Shown one piece after another: positions 1 through 8,302 of a stretch of 64,000 nt of DNA. The notes beneath the pieces were generated by a model. That model saw only the letters and a list, made by a program, of their open reading frames with translations. It had not been told where the DNA came from and ran no database searches. The stretch is from CAUVKI01 sp963552605. Lineage in GTDB: Bacteria > Bacillota > Clostridia > Tissierellales > Peptoniphilaceae. The DNA lies in contig CAUVKI010000003.1 of the NCBI GenBank assembly GCA_963552605.1, forward strand, positions 1-64,000. The letters are read 5' to 3'. The translations under genes were made by a program, and so were the position numbers. Numbering within the stretch: position 1 is the stretch's first letter; each line of letters starts with the position of its first letter.

Positions 1-299
1 CGGAAGAAATGAAAGCTTTGGCTCAAAGGCTTGAGGAGCGAGGAATGGAAAAAGGTGTAAAAAAAGGAAGGGCTGAGGGTATGGAAAAAGGAAGAGAAGA
101 GGGTATGGAAAAAGGAAGGGCTGAGGGTATGGAAAGAGGTATGGAAAGAGGCAGAGCTGAGGGTATGGAAGAGGGGAAGAAAGAGGGACTTTTTCAATCT
201 GCGTTGAACTTCCTAAAGATGGGGTTGTCGGTTGAAGATGTGGCAAGAGGTACAGGACTTCCAAAAGAAAAGATAATGGAGTTGAAAGCGTCATTTTAA
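1..299 (+). CDS. C-terminal part of Rpn-family nuclease/transposase-like protein (partial)
   Basis: The reading frame is open from the first base of the window, so the gene begins upstream. What remains is about 99 residues: a run of imperfect repeats of the type M-E-K-G-R-A/E-E-G (residues ~15-60 of the visible part), then a short helical tail with VEDVARGTGLPKEKI. Charged EGMEKG repeats after a PD-(D/E)XK domain are typical of Rpn (recombination-promoting nuclease) proteins, which lie mainly in the lost N-terminal part. The repeats are also visible as direct DNA repeats and probably vary in number by slippage. Family assignment rests only on the C-terminal repeat style. Confidence 0.6.
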   Translation, partial: EEMKALAQRLEERGMEKGVKKGRAEGMEKGREEGMEKGRAEGMERGMERGRAEGMEEGKKEGLFQSALNFLKMGLSVEDVARGTGLPKEKIMELKASF

Positions 300-302
300 G
301 AA

Positions 303-326
303 AAACAGCCTAGTGCTGTTTTTTTA
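303..326 (+). terminator. Intrinsic terminator after the Rpn-like gene
   Basis: AACAGC, a short loop, then TGCTGTT followed by a run of T. It lies a few bases after the stop codon. Confidence 0.75.
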
Positions 327-382
327 TTGAGGGCTTTGAATGGTGATAAATAGAGAACTATGCTATGGCTGATCATAATCGA

Positions 383-745
383 TTAACTAGGAATTTCAAA
401 AAGGTTATAGAGCATTTGAACAAAAGAAGTAGCCATTATCAGTCGTGCCAATTTAATCAAAGTGGGAGCAATTTCTCCCGCCGTCAGATTTAATCTATCT
501 CCAATAAAATTCTCCAAACTTACTAAAATTCTCCGTATTATAGCGGAAAAATAATTTACGGACAATTGTTTTTGAAGCCGTCCACGGAAATCAATTTTTA
601 CAAACGACCTCAAGAAGACGGGAAGAGTCAAGTAAGCAATCCGGCATAATCTTAGAAAATGCAAGTTTGGATTTTGACTTTTCCTTGTATAGTGTTTTAA
701 TCTTATGAGCCGAATAAATAAAAAAAGAAAATGCGGGAATCGCAC
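383..745 (-). other. Unassigned 120-codon open frame in a 520-bp gap
   Basis: Between the terminator at 326 and the toxin terminator at 850 I see no convincing gene. The only long frame begins with GTG, has no good ribosome site, and encodes a basic hydrophobic stretch ending in LARLIMATSFVQMLYNLF. It could be a decayed piece of a transposase or simply chance. I do not assign a function. Confidence 0.2.
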
Positions 746-849
746 ACAAACTTGATTCGCAATTCTAAGTTAATCGACTATAACAGTTCCTACTACCAAG
801 CCTGTAACGGACTTTCGCCGTCAAGTTATCACCCATTCCGTGCAAACTA

Positions 850-884
850 AAAAAAGCCTGTACGAATGACCGTACAGGCTTTTT
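850..884 (-). terminator. Terminator of the toxin-antitoxin operon
   Basis: A 14-bp stem (AAAAAGCCTGTACG and its complement) with a 6-nt loop overlaps the toxin stop codon. A and T runs flank both sides, so it can act on both strands. Confidence 0.75.
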
Positions 885-1143
885 AATCGTCATAATGACC
901 CTTGCAGGAAACTATATAAATAACGCCGTCTTGTTCATAATAGACAATCCTGTTAGTATCATTAATCCGTCTGCTCCATAGTCCCATAAGATTGTTTTTT
1001 AACGGTTCAGGCTTTCCTATACCCTCAAAAATATTTCTTTGAATATCTTTGATAAGTCCATTTATTTTTTTCAGCGTTTTTCTATCCTGCACTTGCCAAT
1101 ACAAATAGTCACTCCAAGCCCTATCTTCCCATAATAGTCGCAT
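883..1143 (-). CDS. YoeB/Txe-family mRNA interferase toxin
   Basis: 86 residues, the usual YoeB length. YoeB toxins cut mRNA on the ribosome and are held inactive by the partner antitoxin. Family landmarks are visible: the KPEPLKNNL segment with its glutamate, WSRRI with the conserved arginine, NRIVYY, and the C-terminal GHYDD supplying the His-Tyr pair at residues 83-84. The ATG overlaps the antitoxin stop (TAATG), so the two are translationally coupled. The family is clear; activity is inferred. Confidence 0.9.
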   Translation of the reverse strand: MRLLWEDRAWSDYLYWQVQDRKTLKKINGLIKDIQRNIFEGIGKPEPLKNNLMGLWSRRINDTNRIVYYEQDGVIYIVSCKGHYDD

Positions 1144-1409
1144 TACTGCGCCTCTATCAATTCATGCTCTGCAAAATGTGCCTTGCCGTCTTTAATGTCC
1201 TTTACAATCTTTTCAAGATAACAGATATTACTTTCAGAATAAAACGGATCAATAGATACATCAAAGGGAATGCGTTTCTCTCTGCCGACTTTCTTTGCGA
1301 AAATTGCAAAGGCTGCACTCATAGAAAGTCCCAATTCGGAGCAAACCCGCTCCATATTCTTTTTATCCGCTTCGTCCAAGCAAAAATTTATATTCACCGT
1401 GTTTGACAT
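1143..1409 (-). CDS. RelB/DinJ-family antitoxin
   Basis: 88 residues. The N-terminal part (VNINFCLDEADKKNMERVCSELGLSMSAA) is the ribbon-helix-helix DNA-binding fold of RelB/DinJ antitoxins. The acidic C-terminal half would wrap the toxin. It is the first gene of the operon, with GGAGG seven bases before ATG, and should both neutralise the downstream YoeB-like toxin and repress its own promoter. DinJ normally pairs with YafQ, whereas here the partner looks like YoeB; mixed pairings are common. Confidence 0.88.
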   Translation of the reverse strand: MSNTVNINFCLDEADKKNMERVCSELGLSMSAAFAIFAKKVGREKRIPFDVSIDPFYSESNICYLEKIVKDIKDGKAHFAEHELIEAQ

Positions 1410-1430
1410 AAATAAACCTCCTTCACTCCT

Positions 1431-1459
1431 ATTGTATCATATCTCATATGGTGTGTAAA
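1431..1459 (-). promoter_or_regulatory. Promoter of the RelB/YoeB-like operon
   Basis: Read on the minus strand: TTTACA, 17 bp, TACAAT, about 20 bp upstream of the antitoxin ATG. Sequence match only. Confidence 0.6.
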
Positions 1460-1527
1460 ATTAAAATATTATACTATATCTTTTGTTTCTTTGAAAATTG
1501 ATTTCCGTGAAGTTTCATCGAAAAAAG

Positions 1528-1556
1528 TGGACAACATTAAAAAAAAGTGGTATTCT
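1528..1556 (+). promoter_or_regulatory. Promoter of the pyr operon
   Basis: TGGACA, a 17-bp spacer, then TATTCT. Transcription would start near 1563, which puts the attenuator hairpin at 1596-1625 inside the leader. Confidence 0.65.
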
Positions 1557-1573
1557 CTTCAAGGTTTAGCTTA

Positions 1574-1625
1574 CACACCGAGAAGGAGTGAAGTGTGCTT
1601 TCCTTTTCGGGAGAGCATTTTTTTT
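1574..1625 (+). promoter_or_regulatory. Attenuator (leader hairpin plus intrinsic terminator) of pyrBIC
   Basis: An 8-bp stem TGCTTTCC/GGAGAGCA (one G-T pair) at 1596-1617 is followed by eight T's and sits between the promoter and pyrB. Just upstream, CACAC (1574-1578) can pair with GTGTG (1593-1597), which overlaps the foot of the terminator stem. A Shine-Dalgarno-like AAGGAG with GTG codons at 1588/1593 lies at the terminator, so a leader peptide could be translated through it. This resembles the logic of enterobacterial pyrBI attenuation. I do not see a clear PyrR consensus box. Confidence 0.6.
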
Positions 1626-1644
1626 GAAAATAAGGAGGAACGAA

Positions 1645-2568
1645 ATGCTAAAGGGAAGAAATTTGATTGACCCCGAAGATTTCACTGTCGAGGAATTGGA
1701 GGAGCTGTTTGAGCTTGCGGATAAGATTGTGGAGGATCCCGAAAATTATTCGCACCTTGCAGAAAACAAATTACTTGGAGCTTTATTTTTTGAACCGAGC
1801 ACCAGAACCCGTTTGAGTTTTGAGTCTGCTATGTTGAGACTTGGGGGGAAGGTGGTCGGTTTTTCTGAGCCCGGTTCGAGCTCGGTGGCAAAGGGAGAGT
1901 CCGTGTCGGATACCGTCCGCACCGTTTCCTGCTACACCGATATTATCTGTATGCGCCATCCCAAGGAAGGCGCTCCGAATTATGTTGCGCCCAATTGCGA
2001 AGTTCCCCTCATAAATGCGGGAGACGGAGGTCATCAGCACCCCACTCAAACTCTTACGGATCTTTTGACCATTCGTCAGGGAAAGCGTACTTTTGAAAAT
2101 CTCACCATAGGGCTTTGCGGAGATTTGATGTTCGGAAGAACGGTTCACTCGCTAATAAAAGCCATGAGCCGTTATAAAGGCACAAGGTTTGTGCTTATCT
2201 CTCCCTCCGAGCTTAGAGTGCCAGACTATATAAGAGAGCAGGTGCTCGATACAAAATCAATCCCTTACAAAGAAGTGGAAAGACTTGAAGATGTGATGGG
2301 AGAATTGGACATCCTTTATATGACCAGAGTGCAGAAAGAAAGATTTTTCAACGAGGCGGATTATGTGAGGCTTAAGGACAGCTATATATTGGATAAGGAA
2401 AAGATGTCGCTTGCCAAAGAAGATATGATGGTGCTTCACCCCTTGCCCAGAGTAACCGAAATCAAAATGGAAGTCGACAATGACCCGAGGGCTTGGTATT
2501 TCCGTCAGGCAAAATTCGGAATGTATGTCAGAATGGCACTGATTGCAAAACTTTTGGGGGTGGCGTAA
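1645..2568 (+). CDS. pyrB: Aspartate carbamoyltransferase, catalytic chain
   Basis: Catalyses carbamoyl phosphate plus aspartate to N-carbamoyl-aspartate, the first committed step of pyrimidine synthesis, in the cytosol. 307 residues from the ATG at 1645, chosen because AGGAGG lies five bases upstream; an in-frame GTG at 1588 would add 19 residues across the attenuator. Carbamoyl-phosphate motif STRTRLSFE, HPTQTL and HPLPR are all present. It overlaps pyrI by one base (TAATG), so the catalytic and regulatory chains are made together, as expected for an allosteric class B-type enzyme. Confidence 0.97.
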   Translation: MLKGRNLIDPEDFTVEELEELFELADKIVEDPENYSHLAENKLLGALFFEPSTRTRLSFESAMLRLGGKVVGFSEPGSSSVAKGESVSDTVRTVSCYTDIICMRHPKEGAPNYVAPNCEVPLINAGDGGHQHPTQTLTDLLTIRQGKRTFENLTIGLCGDLMFGRTVHSLIKAMSRYKGTRFVLISPSELRVPDYIREQVLDTKSIPYKEVERLEDVMGELDILYMTRVQKERFFNEADYVRLKDSYILDKEKMSLAKEDMMVLHPLPRVTEIKMEVDNDPRAWYFRQAKFGMYVRMALIAKLLGVA

Positions 2569-2999
2569 TGTTGAGCATAAACAGTATAAAAAAGGGAATT
2601 GTATTGGATCATATAAAACCCGGCTTCGGAATGAAGATTTATGAGCTTTTGAAACTCAATGAGGCGGATTATACGGTGGCGTTAATAATGAATGCCGTAA
2701 GCAAAAAGCTTGAAAGAAAAGATATGATTAAGATTGAAAACGAAATAGATTTGGATTTCACCATTTTGGGATACCTTGACCCTAATATCACCGTGAATGT
2801 GATAGACAACGAAAAGATAGTAAAAAAGATAGAGCTCTCACTTCCGAAAGAAGTGGAAGGAGTTATCCACTGTAAAAATCCCCGCTGCATTACGAGCGTG
2901 GAGAGAGAAATTCCTCACAGGTTCGTGCTGGTTGACCCCGAAAAGAATGTCTACAAGTGCAAATATTGCGACCATGTTTATAATCAGGAACAGGTATAG
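2568..2999 (+). CDS. pyrI: Aspartate carbamoyltransferase, regulatory chain
   Basis: 143 residues beginning MLSINSIKKG. PyrI binds CTP/ATP in its N-terminal domain and contacts PyrB through a C-terminal zinc domain. The four zinc cysteines are visible in CKNPRC and CKYC, about 24 residues apart. The start overlaps the pyrB stop. Presence of PyrI implies the dodecameric, CTP-inhibited type of enzyme rather than the unregulated Bacillus type. Confidence 0.96.
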   Translation: MLSINSIKKGIVLDHIKPGFGMKIYELLKLNEADYTVALIMNAVSKKLERKDMIKIENEIDLDFTILGYLDPNITVNVIDNEKIVKKIELSLPKEVEGVIHCKNPRCITSVEREIPHRFVLVDPEKNVYKCKYCDHVYNQEQV

Positions 3000-3008
3000 G
3001 AGAAGGAG

Positions 3009-4169
3009 ATGTCCTTGAAGTTTATAAATGCTCATATTGTAGATTACTGTCATAATTTTTTCGGAGAGATTTCGGTTGAGGACGGAAAAATTTGCGCTCT
3101 CGGCTCTTCAGTGGGAGAGTTTGAAGAAGTGATAGATTGCAAAGGAAAGACCCTTATGCCCTCTTTTGTGGAGTTGCATGCTCATTTCAGAGAACCGGGG
3201 TTTGAGGAAAAGGAAACTATTGAAACGGGGCAGAGGGCTGCTGCCAAAGGCGGATATACATTTGTAAATGTTATGGCGAACACAAAGCCCGTCTGCTCTT
3301 CTCTTGAGCAATTTGAGGAGAATAACGGGAAGTTTAATCTTATAGACGGAAATCAGGTTGTATCGCTCACTGAAAATTTTGACGGAAAAACTCTTTCGCA
3401 CTTGGATAGGCTAAACGGAAAAGTGAAGATAATTTCCGAGGACGGAAAGGGCATAAGAAATTCTTTAATCTTATTAAAAGCATTGGAATTATTGAAAAAA
3501 TATGATATGCTCCTTATGATCCATGCGGAAGATATGGATATAAGCGGTGAGGATTACAGGCTTGGGGAAAATTTGGAAACTTTCAGAGATATTTCGCTTG
3601 CCGAGAGCGGAGATTTCAGAATACATTTCTCCCACGTATCTACTAAAGAGGCGATAGAAGCTATTCGTCTTGCCAAGAAAAGAGGAGTGAGGGTTACCTG
3701 TGAGGTTACCCCTCATCATATTTCCCTTTTCGATTCGGATTACAGAGTAAATCCCCCGATAAGAACCAAAGAGGATATCAAAGCGATAATAGAGGGCATA
3801 AAGGACGGAACGGTTGATGCAATAGCGACCGACCACGCCCCGCACACCGAAAAGGATAAGGCGAACGGAGCGCCGGGAATGGTCGGGCTTGAAACCGCGT
3901 TCGGAGTTTGCAACAAGGTTTTTTGCGAGAACAATCTCAGGCTTTCGACCCTTTCAAAACTTTTGAGCAAAAATCCCGCAGATATATTGGGAATAAAAAA
4001 GGGAAGATTTGAAATAGGGTATGATGCGGATTTCGTGTTGGTGGACGAAGATGAAGAATGGACGGTCAGGAAAGAAAACTTTTTATCAAGGAGCAGAAAC
4101 TCCCCGTTTGACGGAATGAAATTAAGGGGGAGAGTGCTTGCGACCTATAAGGCAGGGGTGAAGTTATGA
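3009..4169 (+). CDS. pyrC: Dihydroorotase
   Basis: 386 residues. It closes N-carbamoyl-aspartate to dihydroorotate, the step after PyrBI. Class I dihydroorotase signatures are clear: the metal ligands in HAHFREPG near residue 56, the AAKGGYT segment, MIHAED, and TDHAPHT near residue 275. AGAAGGAG precedes the ATG, nine bases after pyrI. The stop overlaps the start of the following lipoprotein gene (ATGA). Confidence 0.95.
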   Translation: MSLKFINAHIVDYCHNFFGEISVEDGKICALGSSVGEFEEVIDCKGKTLMPSFVELHAHFREPGFEEKETIETGQRAAAKGGYTFVNVMANTKPVCSSLEQFEENNGKFNLIDGNQVVSLTENFDGKTLSHLDRLNGKVKIISEDGKGIRNSLILLKALELLKKYDMLLMIHAEDMDISGEDYRLGENLETFRDISLAESGDFRIHFSHVSTKEAIEAIRLAKKRGVRVTCEVTPHHISLFDSDYRVNPPIRTKEDIKAIIEGIKDGTVDAIATDHAPHTEKDKANGAPGMVGLETAFGVCNKVFCENNLRLSTLSKLLSKNPADILGIKKGRFEIGYDADFVLVDEDEEWTVRKENFLSRSRNSPFDGMKLRGRVLATYKAGVKL

Positions 4170-4762
4170 AACGATTGATTTTATTGATTGCTGCAATTTT
4201 TTTGGTATCCTGCGGGATAGATAAGAAACCTTATACATATCCCGACGAGGGTGCGGAAGCCAAAGGGAATTTTGCGACATATGAAGCCGAAGGGGTTTCC
4301 TTTCCCTATCCTGAAAAATGGAAGGTTTATGACGATACCGCCATTCCCGGAAAGCATTATACCTTTACGATTATTCACAAGCCGTCCGGCGCTTCTATGA
4401 TCGACCTTTCGGCAAGGATTTCCGAAAGCAAAGAAGAAGCGGAAAATATTGCGCTTGAAAAAAATAAAGAGATTAACGACAACATAGTCATTGAGAATAT
4501 GATTAAAAAAGATATGGATGATATGGGGTACAGAAAATTTTTTGTATCCAATGTGGTACAGGAGGAAATCAAAACCGATAAAAAGACCATTTACACCACC
4601 AAAGCGGTAGCGGAGTTGGATCCCGACAGGGTTCTTATTTCTTATTATTATTGGGCGGAGAAAAATTTTTTCTGCTCAATGAGACTTATGTCCTTTGAAA
4701 GAGATTTCAAAAAAGATAACCCTTATGCAAAAAAAATTGCGGAAAATTTCAAACTTCAATAA
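4166..4762 (+). CDS. Lipoprotein of unknown function, last gene of the pyr operon
   Basis: 198 residues with a lipoprotein signal peptide: MKRLILLIAAIFLVSCG, lipobox LVSC, cleaved before Cys16. The mature part (FATYEAEGVSFPYPEKWKV...) has the look of the PsbP/DUF1795-like fold found in small surface lipoproteins, but I cannot fix a family. It is translationally coupled to pyrC by an ATGA overlap and closed by a terminator, so it is co-transcribed with pyrimidine genes. Nothing in the sequence explains a link to pyrimidine metabolism. Confidence 0.75.
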   Translation: MKRLILLIAAIFLVSCGIDKKPYTYPDEGAEAKGNFATYEAEGVSFPYPEKWKVYDDTAIPGKHYTFTIIHKPSGASMIDLSARISESKEEAENIALEKNKEINDNIVIENMIKKDMDDMGYRKFFVSNVVQEEIKTDKKTIYTTKAVAELDPDRVLISYYYWAEKNFFCSMRLMSFERDFKKDNPYAKKIAENFKLQ

Positions 4763-4769
4763 TTTCAGG

Positions 4770-4793
4770 ACAGCCCGAGAGGGCTGTTTTTTA
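4770..4793 (+). terminator. Terminator of the pyr operon
   Basis: ACAGCCC, GAGA loop, GGGCTGT, then six T's. Confidence 0.85.
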
Positions 4794-4874
4794 TTACGCT
4801 CAATGAAATATATTAGGAGCATAAGAAGTCTTTGATACCGATTTTACAGGTGGGAAAGTTGAGTTTCAAATTGT

Positions 4875-4943
4875 TTGACTTTAAGTTCTGTTGGTATAAA
4901 ATATAGGGCAGTTTGACTTGACAGCCCGTTTTTTAATCGGGCT
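4875..4943 (+). promoter_or_regulatory. Promoter and leader of mcsA-clpC
   Basis: TTGACT (4875-4880), 16 bp, TAAAAT (4897-4902). TTTGACT heptads occur at 4874 and 4912, and TTTCAAA lies three bases upstream of the first. This is at most a degenerate CtsR site, which would be a pair of GGTCAAA-type heptads. A leader hairpin AGCCCG/CGGGCT lies at 4923-4943. Confidence 0.45.
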
Positions 4944-4969
4944 GATCTTATGAAGATGGAGGATATAGT

Positions 4970-5542
4970 ATGCTGTGTGAAATTTGCAATCAGAATGAAG
5001 CTAATATTCATATTACTCATTTAGTTGACGGAGAACCCAAGAGTATGCATGTATGTGAGTCGTGTGCAAAGGAAAGGGGAGCAATGAAAGTTGGAATAGA
5101 AATACCAATAGGAATGGGAAGCGATGGACCCGAACTTCCTTTTTCTCTGGACGATTTTTTTCAGAGTTTTGTAAAGAACGTGCTGCTTGGTCATTCAAAT
5201 CCCGAAACGGAACAGACACCACCCCCTAAAGCGGAACATCACGAGGGAGACGGCAAGGTTTGTCCCATATGTGAGACTACGATAGAGGAGTATTTGGAAA
5301 CGGGGCGTGCGGGGTGCAGCCGTTGTTATAAACATTTTCGACCTGTTATTATAAAAATTCTTGAAGATTGTATGAAGACGACTTTGGTTCCCGAGGGGAA
5401 CAGACAAAAGAGAGAGTTGGTTAATAAACTTGAAGAAGTGATGAGGCTTAGGGGAGATTTGGAACTTTCGGTAGCAGTTGAGGATTACGAAACTGCGTCT
5501 TTTTTGAGGGACAAAATTCAGTCCATTACCGATGAGATATAA
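4970..5542 (+). CDS. mcsA: McsA-like zinc protein with UVR motif
   Basis: 190 residues. In Bacillus, McsA is the zinc-finger activator of the arginine kinase McsB and modulates CtsR and ClpC. Two CxxC pairs open the protein (CEIC, CESC) and a second zinc pair follows (CPIC, CSRC); the C-terminal UVR-type helix pair (LEEVMRLRGDLELSVAVEDYETASFLRD) is typical of McsA and UvrB/UvrC. GGAGG lies seven bases before ATG. The next gene is clpC directly; no mcsB or ctsR lies on either side, so the usual partners are missing locally. Confidence 0.88.
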   Translation: MLCEICNQNEANIHITHLVDGEPKSMHVCESCAKERGAMKVGIEIPIGMGSDGPELPFSLDDFFQSFVKNVLLGHSNPETEQTPPPKAEHHEGDGKVCPICETTIEEYLETGRAGCSRCYKHFRPVIIKILEDCMKTTLVPEGNRQKRELVNKLEEVMRLRGDLELSVAVEDYETASFLRDKIQSITDEI

Positions 5543-5553
5543 GGAGGGTGCTT

Positions 5554-7974
5554 TTGTTCGGAAATTTTTCTGAGGTTTGTAATCGCATAATATTTCTCTC
5601 AAGGGAGGAAGCAAAAGCTATGCGTCACGGGTATATCGGGACGGAGCATTTGCTTTTGGGCTTCCTTAGAGAAGGAAAAAATATAGAAGCAAAGATTTTG
5701 ACAGAACACGGAGTAACCCTCGGTTGGGCAAGAGAGGTTGTTTCACAGTCCACAGGAATCGGGGATACCGATGTTCATGTTTTTTCGTATTCGCAAAAGA
5801 CGAAGAAAATTTTTGAGATGGCTGTGAATGATGCAAGACGAAATAATTCAAAGGTTGTCACTCCGAAGAATTTAATGCTTGCGATGCTTAACGAGGGGAG
5901 CGGGTTGGCACTTCTCGCTTTGGAGAAGATGGGAATAAATCTTAGGAGTTTTGCGGGAGAACTTATTCGCAGAGAGGAGGAAAGTTTACGCTCACACCCC
6001 GTTTTCGACGCACAGTCAAAGCCCTATCTTTCACGATACGGCTCGGATCTTACGGAGCTTTGCGAAAAGGGAAAGATAGATCCTGTGATTGGGAGAGATA
6101 AGGAAATAAAGAGGTTGTTTCAGATTTTGGGACGCAGAAAGAAAAACAATCCCGTGCTTATAGGCGAGCCGGGAGTCGGAAAGACCGCAATAGCGGAAGG
6201 GTTGGCTGAAAAAATTTTAAGCGGCAATGTGCCTTCTTCTATGCGGGGAATGAGAATTATAGCTTTGGATTTGCCGAGTCTTGTCGCCGGAGCCAAGTAT
6301 CGGGGAGATTTTGAGGAGAGGATGAAGCAGATAATAGAAGAGCTCAAGCACGAGAGCGGAGTGATTTTGTTTATTGATGAGCTTCATATGATTATCGGGG
6401 CGGGCTCGAGCGAAGGCTCGGTTGATGCCTCAAATATCCTAAAGCCTGCGCTCTCAAGGGGTGAAATTCAGGTAATCGGTGCAACAACGACCAATGAGTA
6501 CAGAAAGTATGTGGAAAGAGATGCGGCACTTGAGAGAAGGTTTCAGCCCGTAAACGTTGAAGAACCGTCGGTTGAGGATACCATTTCGATAATTGAGGGA
6601 TTGAAAGCGGCGTATGAGGAACATCATCATCTTACGATTGAAGACGAAGCGGTGCGTGCGGCGGCGGAGCTTTCAAAGAGGTATATAAATGACAGATTTC
6701 TTCCGGATAAGGCGGTTGATTTAATTGATGAAGCGGCATCACGCAGCAGGATTGAGAGCCGTATGTTTCCGGAAAAGATTAAGGTTCTAAGCACTGAAAA
6801 GCATAAGCTTGAGCGGGAGAAGTTGAGGGCGGCGGAAAATCAGGAATTTGAAAGAGCCGCCGCTTTGAGAGACAGAACCAGGGAGTTGGAGGACGAACTT
6901 GAAAAAGCCGAGGACGAGTGGACAAAGGAGCTTGAGGAAAAGAGGATTTCTATCGGATATGATGAAATTGCACAAGTGGTTTCGGAGTGGTCGGGAGTTC
7001 CTGTGACAAGGCTTACGGAGGAAGAGAGCGAAAGACTTCTTCACCTTGAGGAGATTCTTCACAAAAAAGTTGTCGGTCAGGATCAGGCGGTGAAAGCTTT
7101 ATCCAAAGCGATAAGAAGGAGTCGTGTCGGGCTTAAGGATCCGAGAAAGCCGATAGGAAGTTTTATCTTCGTAGGACCTACGGGAGTCGGAAAAACTTAT
7201 TTGGCAAAAGCTCTTGCGGAGGCTTTGTTCGGAGATGAACAGGCTATGATAAGGATTGATATGTCGGAGTATATGGAGAAACATTCCGTGGCAAAACTTA
7301 TCGGCTCTCCTCCGGGATATGTGGGATTTGACGAGGGCGGGCAGCTTACTGAAAGTGTCAGAAAAAGACAGTATGCCGTATTGCTCTTTGATGAGATAGA
7401 AAAAGCTCACTCCGATGTGTTTAATGCACTTCTCCAGATTTTGGACGACGGAAGACTTACAGACTCCAAAGGGCGCACGGTAAATTTCAAAAACACCGTG
7501 ATAATAATGACGAGCAATGCCGGAACCAAGGAAATCCGCAAGCAGAATTCAATCGGGTTTCAGACAGGCGAGGGTGAAAATAAAAAAGAATACGATAAGA
7601 TGAAGGAAAAAGTGAAAGAAGCTCTAAAAGAAACTTTCAGTCCGGAATTTTTAAATCGTGTTGATGAATCCATAGTGTTCTACCATCTTGACGAGAAAAA
7701 CAACAGAGAGATTGTGGAGCTTATGGCTGTGGAACTTAAAAAACGTCTGGAGGGATTGGGTGTTTTTATAAGCCTTACGGATAAATTAAAAAAACATCTT
7801 ACGGAAAAAGGTTTCGATAAGGTTTACGGCGCAAGACCTCTTTCAAAAACTATAAGGGAGGTGATAGAAGATCCTTTGGCGGAAGCGATACTTTCTGGAG
7901 AAATCGAGCGTGAAAAAAAATATAAGCTTGATATAGACCTTAGAAGCTCTAAGTTAAAATATATAGAGGAGTGA
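5554..7974 (+). CDS. clpC: ATP-dependent chaperone ClpC (Clp protease ATPase)
   Basis: Hsp100 unfoldase that feeds substrates to ClpP. Domains in order: N-domain repeats (MFGNFSEVCNRIIFLSREEA..., about 1-150), first AAA+ module with GEPGVGKT and DELH, a short M-domain carrying a UVR-like ERAAALRDRTRELE segment, second AAA+ module with GPTGVGKT and LFDEIEKAH, and a C-terminal D2-small domain. I start at TTG 5554, giving the family's usual MFG beginning with AAGGAGG six bases upstream; the GTG at 5548 touches the ribosome site. 806 residues, normal for ClpC. Stress control is likely but its regulator is not encoded here. Confidence 0.95.
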   Translation: MFGNFSEVCNRIIFLSREEAKAMRHGYIGTEHLLLGFLREGKNIEAKILTEHGVTLGWAREVVSQSTGIGDTDVHVFSYSQKTKKIFEMAVNDARRNNSKVVTPKNLMLAMLNEGSGLALLALEKMGINLRSFAGELIRREEESLRSHPVFDAQSKPYLSRYGSDLTELCEKGKIDPVIGRDKEIKRLFQILGRRKKNNPVLIGEPGVGKTAIAEGLAEKILSGNVPSSMRGMRIIALDLPSLVAGAKYRGDFEERMKQIIEELKHESGVILFIDELHMIIGAGSSEGSVDASNILKPALSRGEIQVIGATTTNEYRKYVERDAALERRFQPVNVEEPSVEDTISIIEGLKAAYEEHHHLTIEDEAVRAAAELSKRYINDRFLPDKAVDLIDEAASRSRIESRMFPEKIKVLSTEKHKLEREKLRAAENQEFERAAALRDRTRELEDELEKAEDEWTKELEEKRISIGYDEIAQVVSEWSGVPVTRLTEEESERLLHLEEILHKKVVGQDQAVKALSKAIRRSRVGLKDPRKPIGSFIFVGPTGVGKTYLAKALAEALFGDEQAMIRIDMSEYMEKHSVAKLIGSPPGYVGFDEGGQLTESVRKRQYAVLLFDEIEKAHSDVFNALLQILDDGRLTDSKGRTVNFKNTVIIMTSNAGTKEIRKQNSIGFQTGEGENKKEYDKMKEKVKEALKETFSPEFLNRVDESIVFYHLDEKNNREIVELMAVELKKRLEGLGVFISLTDKLKKHLTEKGFDKVYGARPLSKTIREVIEDPLAEAILSGEIEREKKYKLDIDLRSSKLKYIEE

Positions 7975-7978
7975 TAAT

Positions 7979-8302
7979 ATGAAACCGGAAGTTGTGTCTT
8001 CTACCGTGTTGTTGGTATTGGGACTTATCTGTTCTTTCATGGGGTTTTTGATATGGAAGAAGCGGAAAGTGTCGTTAATCCACGACTATCATCATAAGAA
8101 TGTAAAGGAAGAGGACTTGGGAGATTACACTCGCTTGTTTGGAATAGGAATGATTGTAATTGGAGAGGGGGTGTTGATTACAGGAGTAATTAACTTCGTT
8201 TTTACAACCCAAATCGGTTGGTTTATTTTTGCTGTAAGCTTCATAATCGGAATGACGATTCTTAATAAGGCGCAAAAAAAATATAACGGCTCATGGTTCT
8301 AG
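7979..8302 (+). CDS. DUF3784-type small membrane protein
   Basis: 107 residues, three predicted membrane segments (about 8-26, 50-70 and 75-95) with a KKRKVSLIHDY cytoplasmic loop, as in DUF3784 proteins. Function unknown. It follows clpC by four bases and probably rides on its transcript. Its stop overlaps by four bases the convergent nucleoside hydrolase gene. Confidence 0.7.
   Translation: MKPEVVSSTVLLVLGLICSFMGFLIWKKRKVSLIHDYHHKNVKEEDLGDYTRLFGIGMIVIGEGVLITGVINFVFTTQIGWFIFAVSFIIGMTILNKAQKKYNGSWF

Noticed and set aside
1561..1600. PyrR-binding loop
   Set aside because: The CCGAGAAGG stretch does not keep the CCNGNGAGG spacing of the known site.
4860..4920. True CtsR operator
   Set aside because: Only one good heptad; the neighbour three bases away matches four of seven positions.
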